Source: Oehlia diaphana (taxonomy: Eukaryota > Glomeromycota > Glomeromycetes > Glomerales > Glomeraceae). Taken from it: DNA of 39,511 nt. Shown piece by piece: positions 10,527 through 22,638 of this stretch. The stretch covers positions 8,948 to 48,458 of the forward strand of contig QZLH01000857.1 in NCBI GenBank assembly GCA_003833135.1, in the 5' to 3' direction. Both the position numbers and the translations under genes were made by a program. Positions within the stretch are counted from its first letter, which is position 1. The number at the start of each line of letters is the position of its first letter. The notes under the pieces were generated by a model, which was not told the DNA's origin, made no database searches, and saw only the letters and a list, made by a program, of their open reading frames with translations.

Positions 10527-13048
10527 ATGACTTCTCAAACAGAAAAAAACACAGCCGAAGAAGACTCGGACATAATCGAATTTTTGAACCGTAAATTGGC
10601 GAATCTTACAGTGAATTCTGATGCTACGGAAGTTCTCGGGAGCAGCGACGGTTTACCAGTTTGTGAAGTTTCAACACTAGTTCGTGTTCCAATAGTTACA
10701 AAATTTTTTACGCTATTAAGTTCAAAATTTTTTTAAATAACTCTTTTACTTTGTTGTTAGCTACCACAATACTCACAGGAAATTTTATCTGCTCTTTATT
10801 CTAACAATACTGTGTTACGACTCGCTGCAGTTGTTAGACTTCGTAAATATTTATCTTTGCGTGAGTATGAAGCTTTATTCCCTCTTTTTATCGATTAATT
10901 CGAATTTATTTGATTTACTTTTATTTCCATTATAGAGAATGTTGATGAAAGAGTCGATAATGTCCTCTCATTGAACATAATATCATTATTAATTGAATTG
11001 CTTGAAAACTTCGATGATCATTTATTACAGGTAACTTTTTTTACATTAGTATTCGGGTAGTTATTTTACGAAGATTATTTAACTTTTTTCTTTTATTCAG
11101 TATGAAACAGCCTGGATAATCACCAATATAGCTGTAAGGATTTTTTATTTTATTGATGAAATTTATGTCCTTTCAATATTATGTTATAATTTAGTAATTA
11201 ATTCGTAAGGTCCTTTGTAGGCTGGCTCTACACAACATACTGAAGCTCTTGTTGCAGGTGGTGTAACACAACATCTTATTAAAGTGTTATCAATTTCCAA
11301 CAATATTGAAGTTCAAACTCAGGTAGTGGTCTTTTTTTTCTAAATTAAACAATTATTTTAAATCTCTATTAATTGTAATTCATATTAAAGATCATATGGG
11401 CATTAGGCAATATTGCCGGAGATGGAGCTGTATTTAGGCATATTATATTATCTGCAGGTGTACTGGATCCTTTACTTTATATTTTATCAAATTATGAAAT
11501 ATATGATTACATGGCCGTAAGAATCACAGTTTGGGCTACTGCAAATATGTGTCGTGGTTGTCGCTGTTCAGATCCATCATGGTCATTGGTAAATGTTTAC
11601 AATGATTTATTCGTATATATTTATAAGAAACTCAACAAATAATTAATATATTTATGTTTGGTATAATATTAATAGATTACACCAGCTTTCCCTATTCTGG
11701 CTAATATGGTACAGCTTAATGACGCGGAAATTATTTCTGATGCTTGGTAAGTTATGATAAATATTAAAGTATTTTCATTGTCACTATACGGATTTGCCCT
11801 TATGTGAACTAATGATGAACCAATAATTTAAAAGTTGGGGAATGTCTAGAATATTGAATGGCACTCATAAGCATAGAGAACATGCTTTAGTAAGTGACAA
11901 TTCATTATGTCGTCGCTTAGTAGATCTTCTTAGGTAACAATTAATATTAGACATTACATAATTTTTTGATTTGGTTACTTTTTTTTCAAATAATAATTTA
12001 ATTATATTTCTAGAGAGGATAGTCTTACATCCACTGTACATTTGCCTGTGTTACGAACATTGGTGAATATCGCATCAGGGGCAGGTAAGTAAATATTTGC
12101 GTAATACATATATACAAAAAAAACTTACTTAAATTACTGTTATTATATTAGAAAAACAAACGCAGGCAGTGATAGATGCCGGAGCATTAACTGTTTTAAC
12201 AACGTCATATTTATCGACTAAAAATTTAACGCTAAGGAGAGATGCATGTCTTGCTGTATCAAATGTAGCTGCTGGCACATATTGTCAGGTAATTTGTTTT
12301 CAATTGACACGAATTTAGTTCAATTTTTTAAAAAAGAAAAAAATTTTCACTAACGTATTGTTTCTTTGAAATTGACGTGAAGTTATTTTATTTATTTTTA
12401 TTTTTGTTTTATCATCTTTTAGGTAAACGCTGTATTAAATGAGCCAAACTTAATGGAAAATGTTGTCGCTTTGCTTTGGGACAGTGATGTGAAAGTTGTG
12501 AAGGAAGCATGCTGGGTTTTAAGTAACTCTACGAGTTTGCATGATTCTGGTCACATCAAGTATAGTATAAAATTTATTATTCTATTTTTTATTTTTATTT
12601 TTTTTGATGTGCCAATTTAATTAAGTTATCTAATTTCTCAACTTTTAATAGCTTAATCTTACAATATGATATCCTTACTCCTCTCCTTCATCATTTACGT
12701 AATCCATCAACACCTCAAGAGATAATGAACAAACTTATTGACACGTTAATTAATATTCTTTCAGTTGGTGATATGTCCAGTTCTTCTCCTCCACCACCTT
12801 CACAAAATGCATATGCTGATCAATTAGCAGCATCAGGATTAGTTAAAGCGTTGCTTATTGCTCACAACCATCAAGGATTGTCGGAAACAATAAAAGAGAA
12901 AATAAGAAGTTTATTAGAAAGATGGTTCTATGGATATTTGCGTAGCAATGAGCAAGGAAATGAGGATGATGATGGAATAGATATAGCGTCCATTGAGGAG
13001 CGTGTTGGTAGATTAAGAATTAATATGGAAGGTGTTGATGTCTTTTAA
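10527..13048 (+). CDS. Importin-alpha-like ARM-repeat protein
   Basis: Twelve exons, about 530 residues: exon 1 from 10527 (donor uncertain, about 10679), then 10761-10860, 10936-11030, 11101-11133, 11221-11322, 11391-11588, 11676-11746, 11835-11933, 12014-12084, 12152-12288, 12423-12559, 12652-13048. All phases fit after exon 1. ARM-repeat hallmarks of karyopherin-alpha are clear: YETAWIITNIAAGSTQHT, IIWALGNIAGDGAVFR, WATANMCRG, SDACWGMSRILNGTH, LRTLVNIASG, LRRDACLAVSNVAAGT and KEACWVLSN. Importin-alpha binds nuclear localisation signals in the inner ARM groove through Trp/Asn ladders of this kind. The N-terminus of about 50 residues is acidic and lacks the Arg/Lys-rich importin-beta-binding segment, so how it would engage importin-beta is unclear. 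The C-terminus is acidic (EDDDGIDIAS), as in the family. Confidence 0.87.
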
Positions 13049-13655
13049 ATATTTGAAATATGGTAAATATTATCATTATCATTTCACTTCTAAATAGTAA
13101 AAACTAGTGATCAGTGATATAATTTTATATTTTTATGTATAAATATTGTAGTTTTGGACAAACAGACATTTATTGAAATATAGAATGTTTAACTTCAAAG
13201 GTTCGATTATTATTAATTTTTTAAGGATTATACTTTCACTATCAAAATAATACGTATAACATTAGTCCTGATAATGTTGCTATTAACGAACTTATTTTAA
13301 ATTTAAATATATATTATATAATAAAGTGTTAATTATAGTATTAGAAAGAGTTTATTAATCTAATTAATTAGTTCATGCCAACCTTTTATTAGATTTTACT
13401 TTATTTGAAAAATTGTTTTTATGGAAAAGAATAAAAAAAATTACCAACGATAACTATAATACATAATCCACTACTTATAAATAAAAAAAGAAAAAATGTT
13501 AAAATAATCAAATTAATAAAGGTGAAATAGCATCAATGTCAAGACTTACAAGCATTTATACAGAATTGACGTAGATTCCAGAGACATCCCTGTAGAAAAA
13601 AACTAAATTTTCAAAAACGCTCTTTTTCACGAATTTTTACCAAAAACGATTATTA
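13049..13655. other. AT-rich convergent intergenic region
   Basis: This lies between the stop of the importin-like gene and the stop of the minus-strand LLPH-like gene. It contains AT-rich 3' flanking DNA with several ATAAA-type motifs. No gene, hairpin or repeat of note is seen. Confidence 0.5.
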
Positions 13656-14167
13656 TTAAAAATGTATTAAACTATTCCGTTTCTTTTTCCTAGAGAGTTT
13701 TTTTCTTTTCCACTGTTGATGTCTACTATTCCTTGGCCCACTTGTAGAGATCTTTGGAGCATCAGTATCAATTATCATATCTTTTTAGGCATAATTGAAA
13801 TTAGCCACAAATTAAAAAGAAATTACAAAAAGAACTTTAGTTATTAGTTCCCTTTAACAACCTTTGACATCACATTCATCAACCCTTCAATGTTTGTTGA
13901 ATCAATTATTTCTGGATCAATCAGCCCTAATATTGTATAACATAACGAACCTGAGGTTAAATCTGTTGTTGGACTAAATGTAAAAACTTCTGTTTTATGT
14001 TGCAGTAGCGATTGTTCTTGTGAATTTAAAGAATTCGTTTGTTGTTCAATCTGTGTTTGTTTGGCTGCAAGCCTTTGAGTGCGAGCAGTTTCAACTGGTG
14101 CAAAAACGGTTTGTCGTTTTATTGCGCGAAAACGTCTTTTGATCTTGCTGCGCATACCCTTAGCCAT
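13656..14167 (-). CDS. LLPH / YBL028C-like small basic nuclear protein
   Basis: Two exons (13862-14167 and 13656-13751) give about 133 residues. The N-terminus MAKGMRSKIKRRFRAIKR followed by FAPVETARTQRLAAK is the conserved start of the LLPH/YBL028C family (DUF2423). The second exon supplies the family's basic C-terminal block, KISTSGPRNSRHQQWKRKK and a Lys-rich tail. The first exon alone stays open to a stop at 13844, but that product lacks this block, so I prefer splicing at AAAG/GTTGTT to CCAAAG/ATCTCT. The acceptor is not strongly pyrimidine-preceded, so the junction is uncertain. Yeast YBL028C is nucleolar and linked to ribosome biogenesis. Confidence 0.75.
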
Positions 14168-14745
14168 TTTGTTCGCTCTAGTCCATGAAGAAAAAGTTTC
14201 TTTCGTTTTATACTGCTTGACAAACTGCGCCGCAGTAATAAAAATTACTCCGGCTGCTACTCACATTGATCTTTTAATACCAAAAAAAAATTGTGGCTTT
14301 TTTAGTTTGCACTGTGAAGACCAATCAAAGTCAAATATTGCTGAAATTAATACAGTACTCCCATACCCTTTGGCTTAGCTATTAAAGTAAATCAATACTA
14401 CTTAAACTATACTATCATATATGATAAATTATTGATATACAAATATCTGATATACCATTAACAAGGTAAATGCATATGAATTCATTATTGTTATATTGAG
14501 TCCTATTTAACAATGTATTCATAAAAAAAAACTAAACATTATAAAAGAAAGCATTAATATTCATCAAGTAAAAAGTTGGTTATTAGAATCTACTTCCTGG
14601 TTTACAATTCAAGTCATTGAACTATTTTGAGATACTTTCTAAAAATGCATGCATCCTCTGCCTTAAATTCATCTATTTCTTGCTATTCAAAGATTGAAAT
14701 CAATAATTATTTCAGGGGATGGGCTTTTTCGGTACGCGTTTCACT

Positions 14746-15531
14746 GGGGTGCGCTGTTAACTATGCAAATCAAAACTATATCAAGTCGCCTAAGATTTTA
14801 TATAGTTAATATTTTTAGAGTCTAAATTTGATAGACGAAATTTTCATAATAAATTACTATAAAAACAGTACATTTCTTTTAGATGCACAGATCAAATAAT
14901 TTCTTCTTTCTCAAATATTTTCACATTTATTAGCTTCTTCAAACTATCTTTACAAATTTATGAAGCTTTTTTTTAAATTTACTAGTAAATTATTTTTCAA
15001 TTGGAATTTAAGTAGTTTTTCTTTTTTGAGGTCTCGTAACTTTGCCAATAAAGTCATGTTCTTAATCTTAATATGCTTTTCTTCTCAAAGTACAAAATAG
15101 TTAAAGCCACACATCTAATTGGATGAGAAATATAATACAATAGGTATTTACAAATCATATAAACGTCATTTTCAATTAAATGAATGAAACAGTTAAACTC
15201 CCTTTGTCATCAGATAAAATTTCAAAAGAAAATTTGAGCAAATAAAGGAAGTGCGAAAACAAAGAAATGAGTCAAGAAGATCACTTCAGGAAATACAGCC
15301 TCAGCTATTTGGGCCTTGATATCGCTTCAAATCTTTTTAAACAAATGCTTTGCTAAATTAAAATAATTTTATATATAAAATTAACATTGTTAAATTTAAT
15401 TTGTATGTATTTGCATTAATAAATTCATTATTGTAACATTAAATTTTTAACTATTATAAAAAAATCCTTAATTAATAATTTTTATTATATAACTTGACAT
15501 AGTTTTGATTTACATAGTTAACAGCGTCCCC
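14746..15531. repeat. Inverted-repeat-bounded segment, possible old element
   Basis: Bases 14746-14785 are the inverse complement of 15493-15531 with only a few mismatches (core CATAGTTAACAGCG and TAGTTTTGATTT). The enclosed 707 bp are AT-rich and non-coding. This is the arrangement of a non-autonomous DNA element. No target-site duplication was found, and the matching does not obviously continue outside the 40-bp arms, though GCGTTTCAC occurs in direct orientation next to both arms. Confidence 0.6.
15268..15274. promoter_or_regulatory. TGAGTCA, Gcn4/CPC1-type site
   Basis: This is a perfect match to the TGA(C/G)TCA element bound by Gcn4/CPC1 bZIP factors of general amino-acid control. It lies 674 bp upstream of the LYS4 start codon. 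Lysine genes are classic Gcn4 targets in yeast. The distance is long and the motif is short, so chance is possible. Confidence 0.3.
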
Positions 15532-15947
15532 GGCGTTTCACCAATAGAATGGAAAAATGCAACCGACCGGGGCTAGTGATTATAAACGATTCGTGATTAT
15601 GGAGAGGTAAATATCGGATGCTTACAGAGGTAGAAGTGATTATATGGAGGTCTGACTTGTTTTCACGTATAAGTTATTCATAAATTTTGAGCAGACCAAA
15701 AAATCAACTATGAACAGGTTTTCTTGGTCAATAAGTTCTAGTTCAATTCCGGTATGCATCCCTGTTGGTGAACACAAAACAAAAATTCAAACAAATTTTT
15801 CATACGCGTGAGCACGAGCCAGATTTGGGGAAAAAAATAGTATGCCGATCAAAGAAATTGAAACAACAATGCTTAAAAAACGTGTCAGTACCTAAAACGA
15901 CTATAAAAAATAATTTTCTCTTTCTCTCTCTTAAAAAGTTTGTCGTT

Positions 15948-18468
15948 ATGCCATCTCTATTAACCCGTTCAATTTTGTTTAAACCAACGCGAAAGTTTTT
16001 AATTTCTACAAAATATAAGGGTTTTTACCAGTATCGTTTTTTTGCAACGGAAGCCAATGATCAAAATCTTATAGAAAAAATTGTACAAAAGTACGCGTTA
16101 AATTTATCACCAGGTTCAAATGTTAAAAGCGGAGATTTTGTAACTATTCAACCTGAGCATGTAATGACTCATGATAATACTGCAGCTGTAATGACAAAGT
16201 AAGTTCACTGGGAAGTATTTGCTAAAGCTTTTAAGTTTTTATTTTATTTATTGATTCTTTATATAACTTTTAAATTATTCAGGTTTAAAAGTATAGGTGC
16301 GCAAAAATTTAAATATCCTAGTCAAGCAGTATTTGCTTTAGATCATGATGTACAAAATAAATCCGAGAAAGTAAGAGGTCATAATTAACACGTTTCCATT
16401 TATTAAATCAAATTTATTGATTATTTTAATCGATTTTGCTTAGAATTTAGCAAAATATAGTTCAATTGAAAGGTTTGCAAACCTCCATAACGTAGACTTT
16501 TACCCTGCAGGAAGGGGAATTGGACATCAAATTCTCATTGAAGAAGGTTATGCCTTCCCATATACTTTAACTGTAGCATCTGATTCACATTCTAATATGT
16601 ATGGTGGAATTGGATGTTTGGGAACACCGATCGTTCGAACTGATGCCGCGGCAATATGGGCAACTGGAAAAACTTGGTGGCAAATTCCCCCTGTTGTAAA
16701 AGTAGAACTCAAAGGCAAATTGCCTGATGGAGTAACGGGAAAAGATGTTATAATAAGTTTGTGTGGAATGTTTAATAATGATGAAGTTTTAAATTGTGCT
16801 ATAGAGTTTGCAGGTGAAGGAATTCGTGGACTTAGTTTGTCAGAACGATTAGCTATTGCTAACATGACAACGGAATGGGGCGCATTAGCTGGTGTCTTTC
16901 CGGTTGATGAAACTACTATTATGTGGCTTCGTAACAGAGTTGAAAAATTAGAGCTTACGAGATTTGAAAATAAAGATTTAAAACCTATACCAGCAGGACA
17001 GCCATTCAAACATCCTAGAATTAATAATGAAAGGATTGATAAGATTGAAAAGAATCCTTTACGCGCTTCGTCTAATGCTTACTATTGTAAATATTTATCA
17101 TTGGATCTTTCGACACTTTCTCCATGTGTCTCTGGTCCTAACTCTGTTAAAGTTTCAACGCCTCTTGTTGAACTTGAAAAACAAGATATTAAAATTCAAA
17201 AAGCATACCTTGTTTCATGCGTTAATTCACGTGCTGAAGACCTACATTCGGCTGCACAGGTTATTAAAGGTAAAAAAATAGCGGATGGGGTTGAATTTTA
17301 CGTAGCAGCTGCAAGTAGTGAAGTACAAAAGGATGCCGAAGCCAATGGTGATTGGAAAGTATTAATTGATGCTGGAGCAAAGATATTACCTGCTGGTTGT
17401 GGACCATGTATTGGTAAGTTTACATCACGATTAAAATTAATATTAACTTAAAAGTGACACTCCTTCTTTTGCAAAATTAGGTCTTGGTGTAGGTCTCTTG
17501 AAAGATGGCGAAGTTGGTATTTCTGCAACCAATCGAAATTTCAAGGGTCGGATGGGTTCGCTGAATGCGTTAGCTTATCTTGCATCACCAGGTAGTTTAG
17601 TTAGTTAATTATATTTCGAGTTTACAAATGATTATTTTAGCTTTATCTTAATAAATTTATGTACAAAAATACAAAAACATTAGCTGTAGTTGCGGCTTCT
17701 GCAGTAGCTGGTAGAATTGTAAGTCCAGCTTTCCTGTCCACATCATCATACACTTTTCCCGCTCATCAAACTCCAATAATAACTTGCGATATTAATCAGT
17801 CTGAACAACCTATTGAAACATCATCAATTATTGAACCTACAATTCCTGGATTTCCGGGAACAATTAAGGGAGAATTGATATTTTGTGATGCGGATAATTT
17901 AAATACTGATGGAATTTATCCCGGTAAATATACTTATGTTGATGATCTTACACTAGAACAAATGGCTAAAGTTGTTATGGAAAATTATGATTCTAAATTT
18001 GCAAATATTGTTTCCAAGGTAATAAATAAATCGGAATATATTTTAAGTATATTTATTAGTATAGTATTATTTATTTTTATTTATTTATAGGGAGACATTT
18101 TAGTTAGTGGATTCAATTTTGGTTGTGGATCATCAAGGGAACAAGCTGCCACTGCAATTAAAGCGAGTGGTATTGCTCTCGTTATTGCTGGTTCCTTTTC
18201 TGAGACATTTAAAAGAAATTCCATAAATAATGCTTTACTTTGTCTTGAAGCACCCGATCTTGTGCGTTTATTAAAAAAAAAATATGGCTCAAAAGAGCTG
18301 ACGACACGCACAAAATTGAATGCCGAAGTTAAAATAGCAGAAGGTAAAATAGTAGTTAAAGGATTAAATGAACCAAAAACTGTATTTAAGGTTGGTATTT
18401 TAGGGAGAAGTGTTCAAGAGTTATGGGTAGCCAATGGATTGGAAAATTGGGTAAAACAAAGTATGTAA
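15948..18468 (+). CDS. LYS4: Homoaconitase, mitochondrial
   Basis: Six exons in phase (15948-16198, 16283-16370, 16444-17413, 17481-17591, 17684-18018, 18091-18468) encode 710 residues, the usual length. It converts homocitrate/cis-homoaconitate to homoisocitrate in fungal lysine synthesis through alpha-aminoadipate, in mitochondria. The start at 15948 gives a basic, hydroxylated presequence ([17 protein letters not shown], then RFFATE). The aconitase core shows [47 protein letters not shown] and [18 protein letters not shown]. The iron-sulphur ligands are C372 (VSCVNSR), C432 and C435 (GCGPCIG). The swivel domain carries [13 protein letters not shown] at 592-604. All key residues are present. 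It ends 64 bp from the stop of the convergent HbrB gene. Confidence 0.97.
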
Positions 18469-18532
18469 AAGAATTAAAAATGTAACAATGTTTAATATTT
18501 CTTATTTAAATAAAGACTTTTCAATAAATGTG

Positions 18533-20095
18533 TCAATAAGCAGGACTAGTAGTAGCAGACACTCCATCAATGGGATTAGCTGCCGTTGTTGGAGTTGTGA
18601 CTGTGCTACTAATTTCCGTTTCATTCGAATCTACAGGAAAAGTTAATTTTTCTTCTTCTGCAGTCTCGACTGTTGTCAATTGTGCTGCATTATTAGTATT
18701 CGAATTAGAAGGAGACATGCCTACAAATCCTCTACGGTCTCTGCGTCTCATGAATAATTTCCAATTATTTTTTAATTTTCCTAATATTCGATCCATATCT
18801 CTTTGTTTATCATCGTCAGAAAGAACGGAAGATAAAATATAAGACATTTGTAGCATACGAGCTGCAGTATCTGTAACCGGAATTCCTGAATCGAAATCAT
18901 GGAATAACTTATTAAATGCATCTGAAAAAAATTATTTTAGGAGAGTTAATTTTGAAATCTTCCAGGTCATGTGTATTTAATTTCATAATATAAAGTACCT
19001 TCTACTCGATCACCCATAGGTAAAATTACATGATCTCTAAAACTCATCAATACTAAACGTCTAATATTCATATTCTCTTTTTGTACCGAAGATTGTATTA
19101 ATAATGGAAGAAAAACGCCTTCAAAATAAGGTATAACAGTGCCAAAGAAAAAGGACCATAATTCAACTAAACGAGAAACAAGTTTTTCATCAGGGACTCC
19201 ACGTAGCTTTCCGTTAAGTGTAAACATTCCTAACTCTAAAAGTTCATTTATATCATCATAAAGCAAATGTAATGGTCGATCGTTCATGTAACGTCTGATT
19301 ATAAATTATAATAAAATTATCTTTCATAATATATAATTTCTAAAAGTATGTAATTTAAATTGGCTATTATAATTACCTTACCAGATCATTTAAATCTTCA
19401 ATACATAATTTCAATCCTTCGCCGTTGAACAGTGGCAAAACTTTGACGACTAAGGAACCCCAAGTATCATGTGGCCCAAGTTGTTCTATTCTTTCAAGGT
19501 CCTTAGTGTTCACAGAATCATACAATTTACTATGCGTTGTTGAAATTATTGATGGTGTATAAGTTGTTTGAGATAATACAGACGGGCTTAGATTAACTTG
19601 TATAGAACCTGTAGAAAGAGATTTTTCGTGAAAAGGAGAAAAATAAGAATTCATTGTTGAAGCGGAATTAGATCGTTCCATAAGTGGAAGATGTGATGGA
19701 TTCAATGATGATTGAGAATTTTGTGTCATTAATGACGAAGAACTTGAGGAAGTAAAACCACTACGATTAGAAAAAGAGGGTGATGTCCTATAATTAGAAT
19801 AAAGTTGGTTGGTTTGTGGAATTTGACTAGTTTGATTTTGTTGAAATGTTGCCATTGAAGACCAAGTACCACCTTGTCCTTCTGTGGACATAGACATACT
19901 AGAACTATTAGCGGAATTCGAGGCTTGTACATTTGGTCCGTTATAAATGGAAGAAACAGACGGTAAACTTGTACTTATAGGAGCTTGGTGGATTTGTGAA
20001 AGCGAAGAAGCAGAAGAAGAAGAAGTGCTTAAAGAATTATTCGTTGGAGTCGATCGAGTAGACTCGGAGGCTTCTTGAATTGGATTTAAACTCAT
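18533..20095 (-). CDS. HbrB/Bit61-like TORC2 subunit
   Basis: Three exons (19377-20095, 18999-19294, 18533-18921) give 467 residues. The first ~190 residues are Ser/Asn/Gln/Thr-rich and low-complexity. The conserved domain (~205-370) has HbrB hallmarks: LPLFNGEGLKLCIEDLNDLVRR, LLYDDINELLELGM, VSRLVELWSFFFGTVIPYFEG, FLPLL, and RRLVLMSFRDHVILPMGDRVE. This family (HbrB in Aspergillus, Bit61/Bit2 in yeast, PRR5/Protor in animals) binds TOR complex 2, which controls AGC kinases, polarity and membrane stress. The C-terminal ~100 residues are basic and then Thr/Asn-rich. It is divergent from NPR3 across 299 bp. Confidence 0.87.
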
Positions 20096-20394
20096 TGCGT
20101 TTTTTGCATTTGTTTGCAGAAACTACGAAATCCTTTGGTAAATAAATTAAACAAATGAAAAATTTCGGTATAAATTTATAGCTTAGTGAAAGAAATTGGA
20201 GGGAAAAATTTAAAGATTATAAATTGAATTAAGGTCAATCATTGCTAAATCGATACCAATCTCGTTCTCTTTATGCAGATAACCTTAAATTAAAATTGTA
20301 CGCACGGACCAAGAAATTAAAGTTTTCCTATCTCCATATTTTGTAAATTAGAAAATTTAAAAATCATTAAAAAACATTCAATGAGAGATTGAAT
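20096..20394. promoter_or_regulatory. Divergent promoter of TORC2-HbrB and NPR3 genes
   Basis: 299 bp separate the two start codons, and no other feature lies between them, so the two TOR-pathway genes must share or interleave their upstream control. The region is AT-rich with a dense A/T stretch near 20350. No well-defined factor site is obvious. Confidence 0.6.
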
Positions 20395-22520
20395 ATGGTA
20401 AATTCTCTACTTGCAATACTACTTGTCATTAATAGCAGTAGAGGAAGCCATTTCGTTTTTCATTATCCGAAAGTTCCTCAAAGACGTGATGAAATTGAAC
20501 AAGTCAGAAGAGAAAGTGACCTAGATGAAGAATTTGGAGACGACTTGCTTGAAAATGATGTAATAACGTGGCCATATGGTCCAACCGAAGACTTTGATAA
20601 TCGATCATTTCGTTCAAGACTTGAAGAAGATAATGAAGAGTATGACTTTAATTCAAAAAAGCAGGCTAATAATAATACTGGAAATGATGAGATTGAACGT
20701 AATGAAATGAATCAATTATTTGGGTTCGAAACTAGATTATTAGCAGACATATTTTGTCCTAGACATAAAGGCCTGGCAAAATTTCAGCTTTCAATCGACG
20801 ATTTGACTTTTGTTGGTCAACCAGTTTTTCTTAAAACCGCTGATACCAATAAGAGAGGAACTTATAGTGGAGACAGGGATTTAAGAAAAAAAATTGATGA
20901 TAATGATAATAGCACAGATTTGGATAATAATGAAGAATTACAAGAGCAGTTATCTGACGCTCAAAACGAAGAACAAATACCTCCGAGCATTGCATCTGAC
21001 ATCACTTCTTCATCCCATTCTATGCAACAGCATCTACATGTAACATTCTTTCATCTTGTGTTTGTTCTTGAACCACCTGAACTGGAGTTATGTAGACAAG
21101 TAGATGATATTTACAATAATATTATTACAAAACTAACAGCAGCACTTCGGTATGAGCAATTACGTTGTGATTATGTCGGGAAAGAAACAGAATTAATATT
21201 GTCTTTAAGAGAAAATTCTGGTAAAAATAATATTATTTTTGATATAACAAATATTTATTAATTTAATAAGATATGTTCAAAATCATAGGTACATCTAACT
21301 TGGATGAATTAATGGAAATTACATTGGAGAAAAGTTCATTAGCGCGAACAATTCGAAAAGTATATGATGCAATTTCAAATGATTGTGTTGCACATATACT
21401 TATAAATGATTATATTGATTTATCTTTACAAATTCCTCCACTCGTCCCAACTATTAATACTCATGATAATGATATAATCGGACATGAGTATGCTCATTAT
21501 CCTGTTATTGCACCATATCATACTTTGCTGCTTCTTGAAGATCCAGAAGAAATCTTAAAAAATATGCCATTAGATGCTAATCCAACGTTGGTTCAATTGG
21601 TACAAATGTTGACCCCCACACAACGGTATGGCATAATGTGATAATATCTAGGTTGTCCGAAATTCAGGATCTTGAAACAAACCTTTTGTTTATATAGATT
21701 GGCCGATTTATGTACTGTGTTGGATTGCTCTTTGGCACAGATATTCCGACTTGCAGCACACTTGATATATTGGCGAAAGGCCAAGATAATTGATGTAATC
21801 GGTGTTCGGAACCTCTATGTCGTTTCTCCTACTGCCGATATGAACTCGTAAGATGCTTTTTATTAAATAATTTATAATTCACTTTAAATGTTAAATAATC
21901 TCATGCATATCTTAATTTTGGAGATTGCCAACTTACATTGAATATTTCAAGCAACACTTTCCTGCATTGGACCTTGTGAAAATTCTCGATTCATTCTCTG
22001 TTCCTAAGCCCCAGGTAAATTCCATCAAAGAACATCGCACAATGTACCTCGAAGCAATAACCTACTTGTTAAGAAATGACCTGGTTGTACAATTACACGC
22101 ATATATTTTGGTTATGGTACCGCGATATATAAAAATGGGATTTACTCAGGCAGAATATGAGGAAAAATTGAGAAATTCTGGGGATAGCGAATTTAATTCG
22201 AGTTATGATACCGCTATAATTTCCCCAGTAGAAAAGGCATCAGATAGTGAAAGAGACTGGTTAAATAATTTTGTAGCGAATCATCCCAAAGAGACTGTCT
22301 CACTTTTCGAAAGGTTCGTAAAAACCTTATCCTTAGTCATAATGATACCTATTATCTTTATTATTAATTGTTCACTTTTGCGTCTTTAAGATTGATTAAA
22401 TATTTCAATGGAAAACATCACGTTGATGAAATTCTCTTCCGAGAATCGTTAAAGCCAAGAGATTTAAGCAAAATAATAACTTTATTTAGCAAGGAACAGT
22501 ATATTATTGTATTGTGTTAA
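20395..22520 (+). CDS. NPR3: NPR3/NPRL3, SEACIT/GATOR1 subunit
   Basis: Five exons in phase (20395-21220, 21289-21625, 21698-21847, 21924-22313, 22391-22520) encode 610 residues. The start ATG is at 20395. The first strand and helix (SLLAILLVINSSRGSHFVFHYP) open the longin-like domain and should not be read as a signal peptide. Later markers are HVTFFHLVFVLEPPELEL, LTAALRYEQLRCDYV, SSLARTIRKVYDAISND, YHTLLLLEDPEE, LAAHLIYWRKAKIIDV, NLYVVSPTAD and FNGKHHVDEILFRE, all typical of nitrogen permease regulator 3. Npr3 with Npr2 and Iml1 forms the Rag-GAP complex that turns TORC1 down when amino acids or nitrogen are short, at the vacuole. An acidic low-complexity insert lies at ~170-205. Confidence 0.94.
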
Positions 22521-22621
22521 AGAGCTAACTCTTAACCTTAATATTTATTGTTCTAATATTTAATTAAAAATAATATTAAACCCTTAATTCATTTTTCGTG
22601 TCGCGTAAGTCACGGGATTGT

Positions 22622-22626
22622 AAAAA
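22622..22626 (-). terminator. Pol III T-run after tRNA-Glu
   Basis: On the minus strand, TTTTT follows 12 nt after the discriminator base of the tRNA, the standard RNA polymerase III stop. Confidence 0.65.
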
Positions 22627-22638
22627 TTTAGATGAATC

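Larger units (their letters stand above)
14168..15947. other. Long upstream region of LYS4 holding an inverted-repeat pair
   Basis: No gene is convincing here. The frames at 14079-14378 and 14627-14809 are antisense shadow or random. It holds the inverted-repeat pair at 14746-15531 and a TGAGTCA site at 15268-15274. A frame in phase with LYS4 is open from about 15765, but the residues before the ATG at 15948 do not look like an organelle presequence. Confidence 0.5.

Noticed and set aside
14079..14378. 99-codon plus-strand frame
   Set aside because: It overlaps the LLPH-like coding exon on the other strand and has no protein-like features outside that overlap.
15765..15947. N-terminal extension of LYS4 upstream of the ATG at 15948
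   Set aside because: The open frame adds a Lys-rich stretch unlike a presequence, while the ATG at 15948 gives a typical mitochondrial leader.
16548..17009. 153-codon minus-strand frame
   Set aside because: It lies antisense to LYS4 exon 3, whose plus-strand protein is unmistakable homoaconitase.
20395..20470. Signal peptide at the start of NPR3
   Set aside because: The hydrophobic start is the first strand of the longin-like domain, conserved in NPRL3 proteins that are not secreted.
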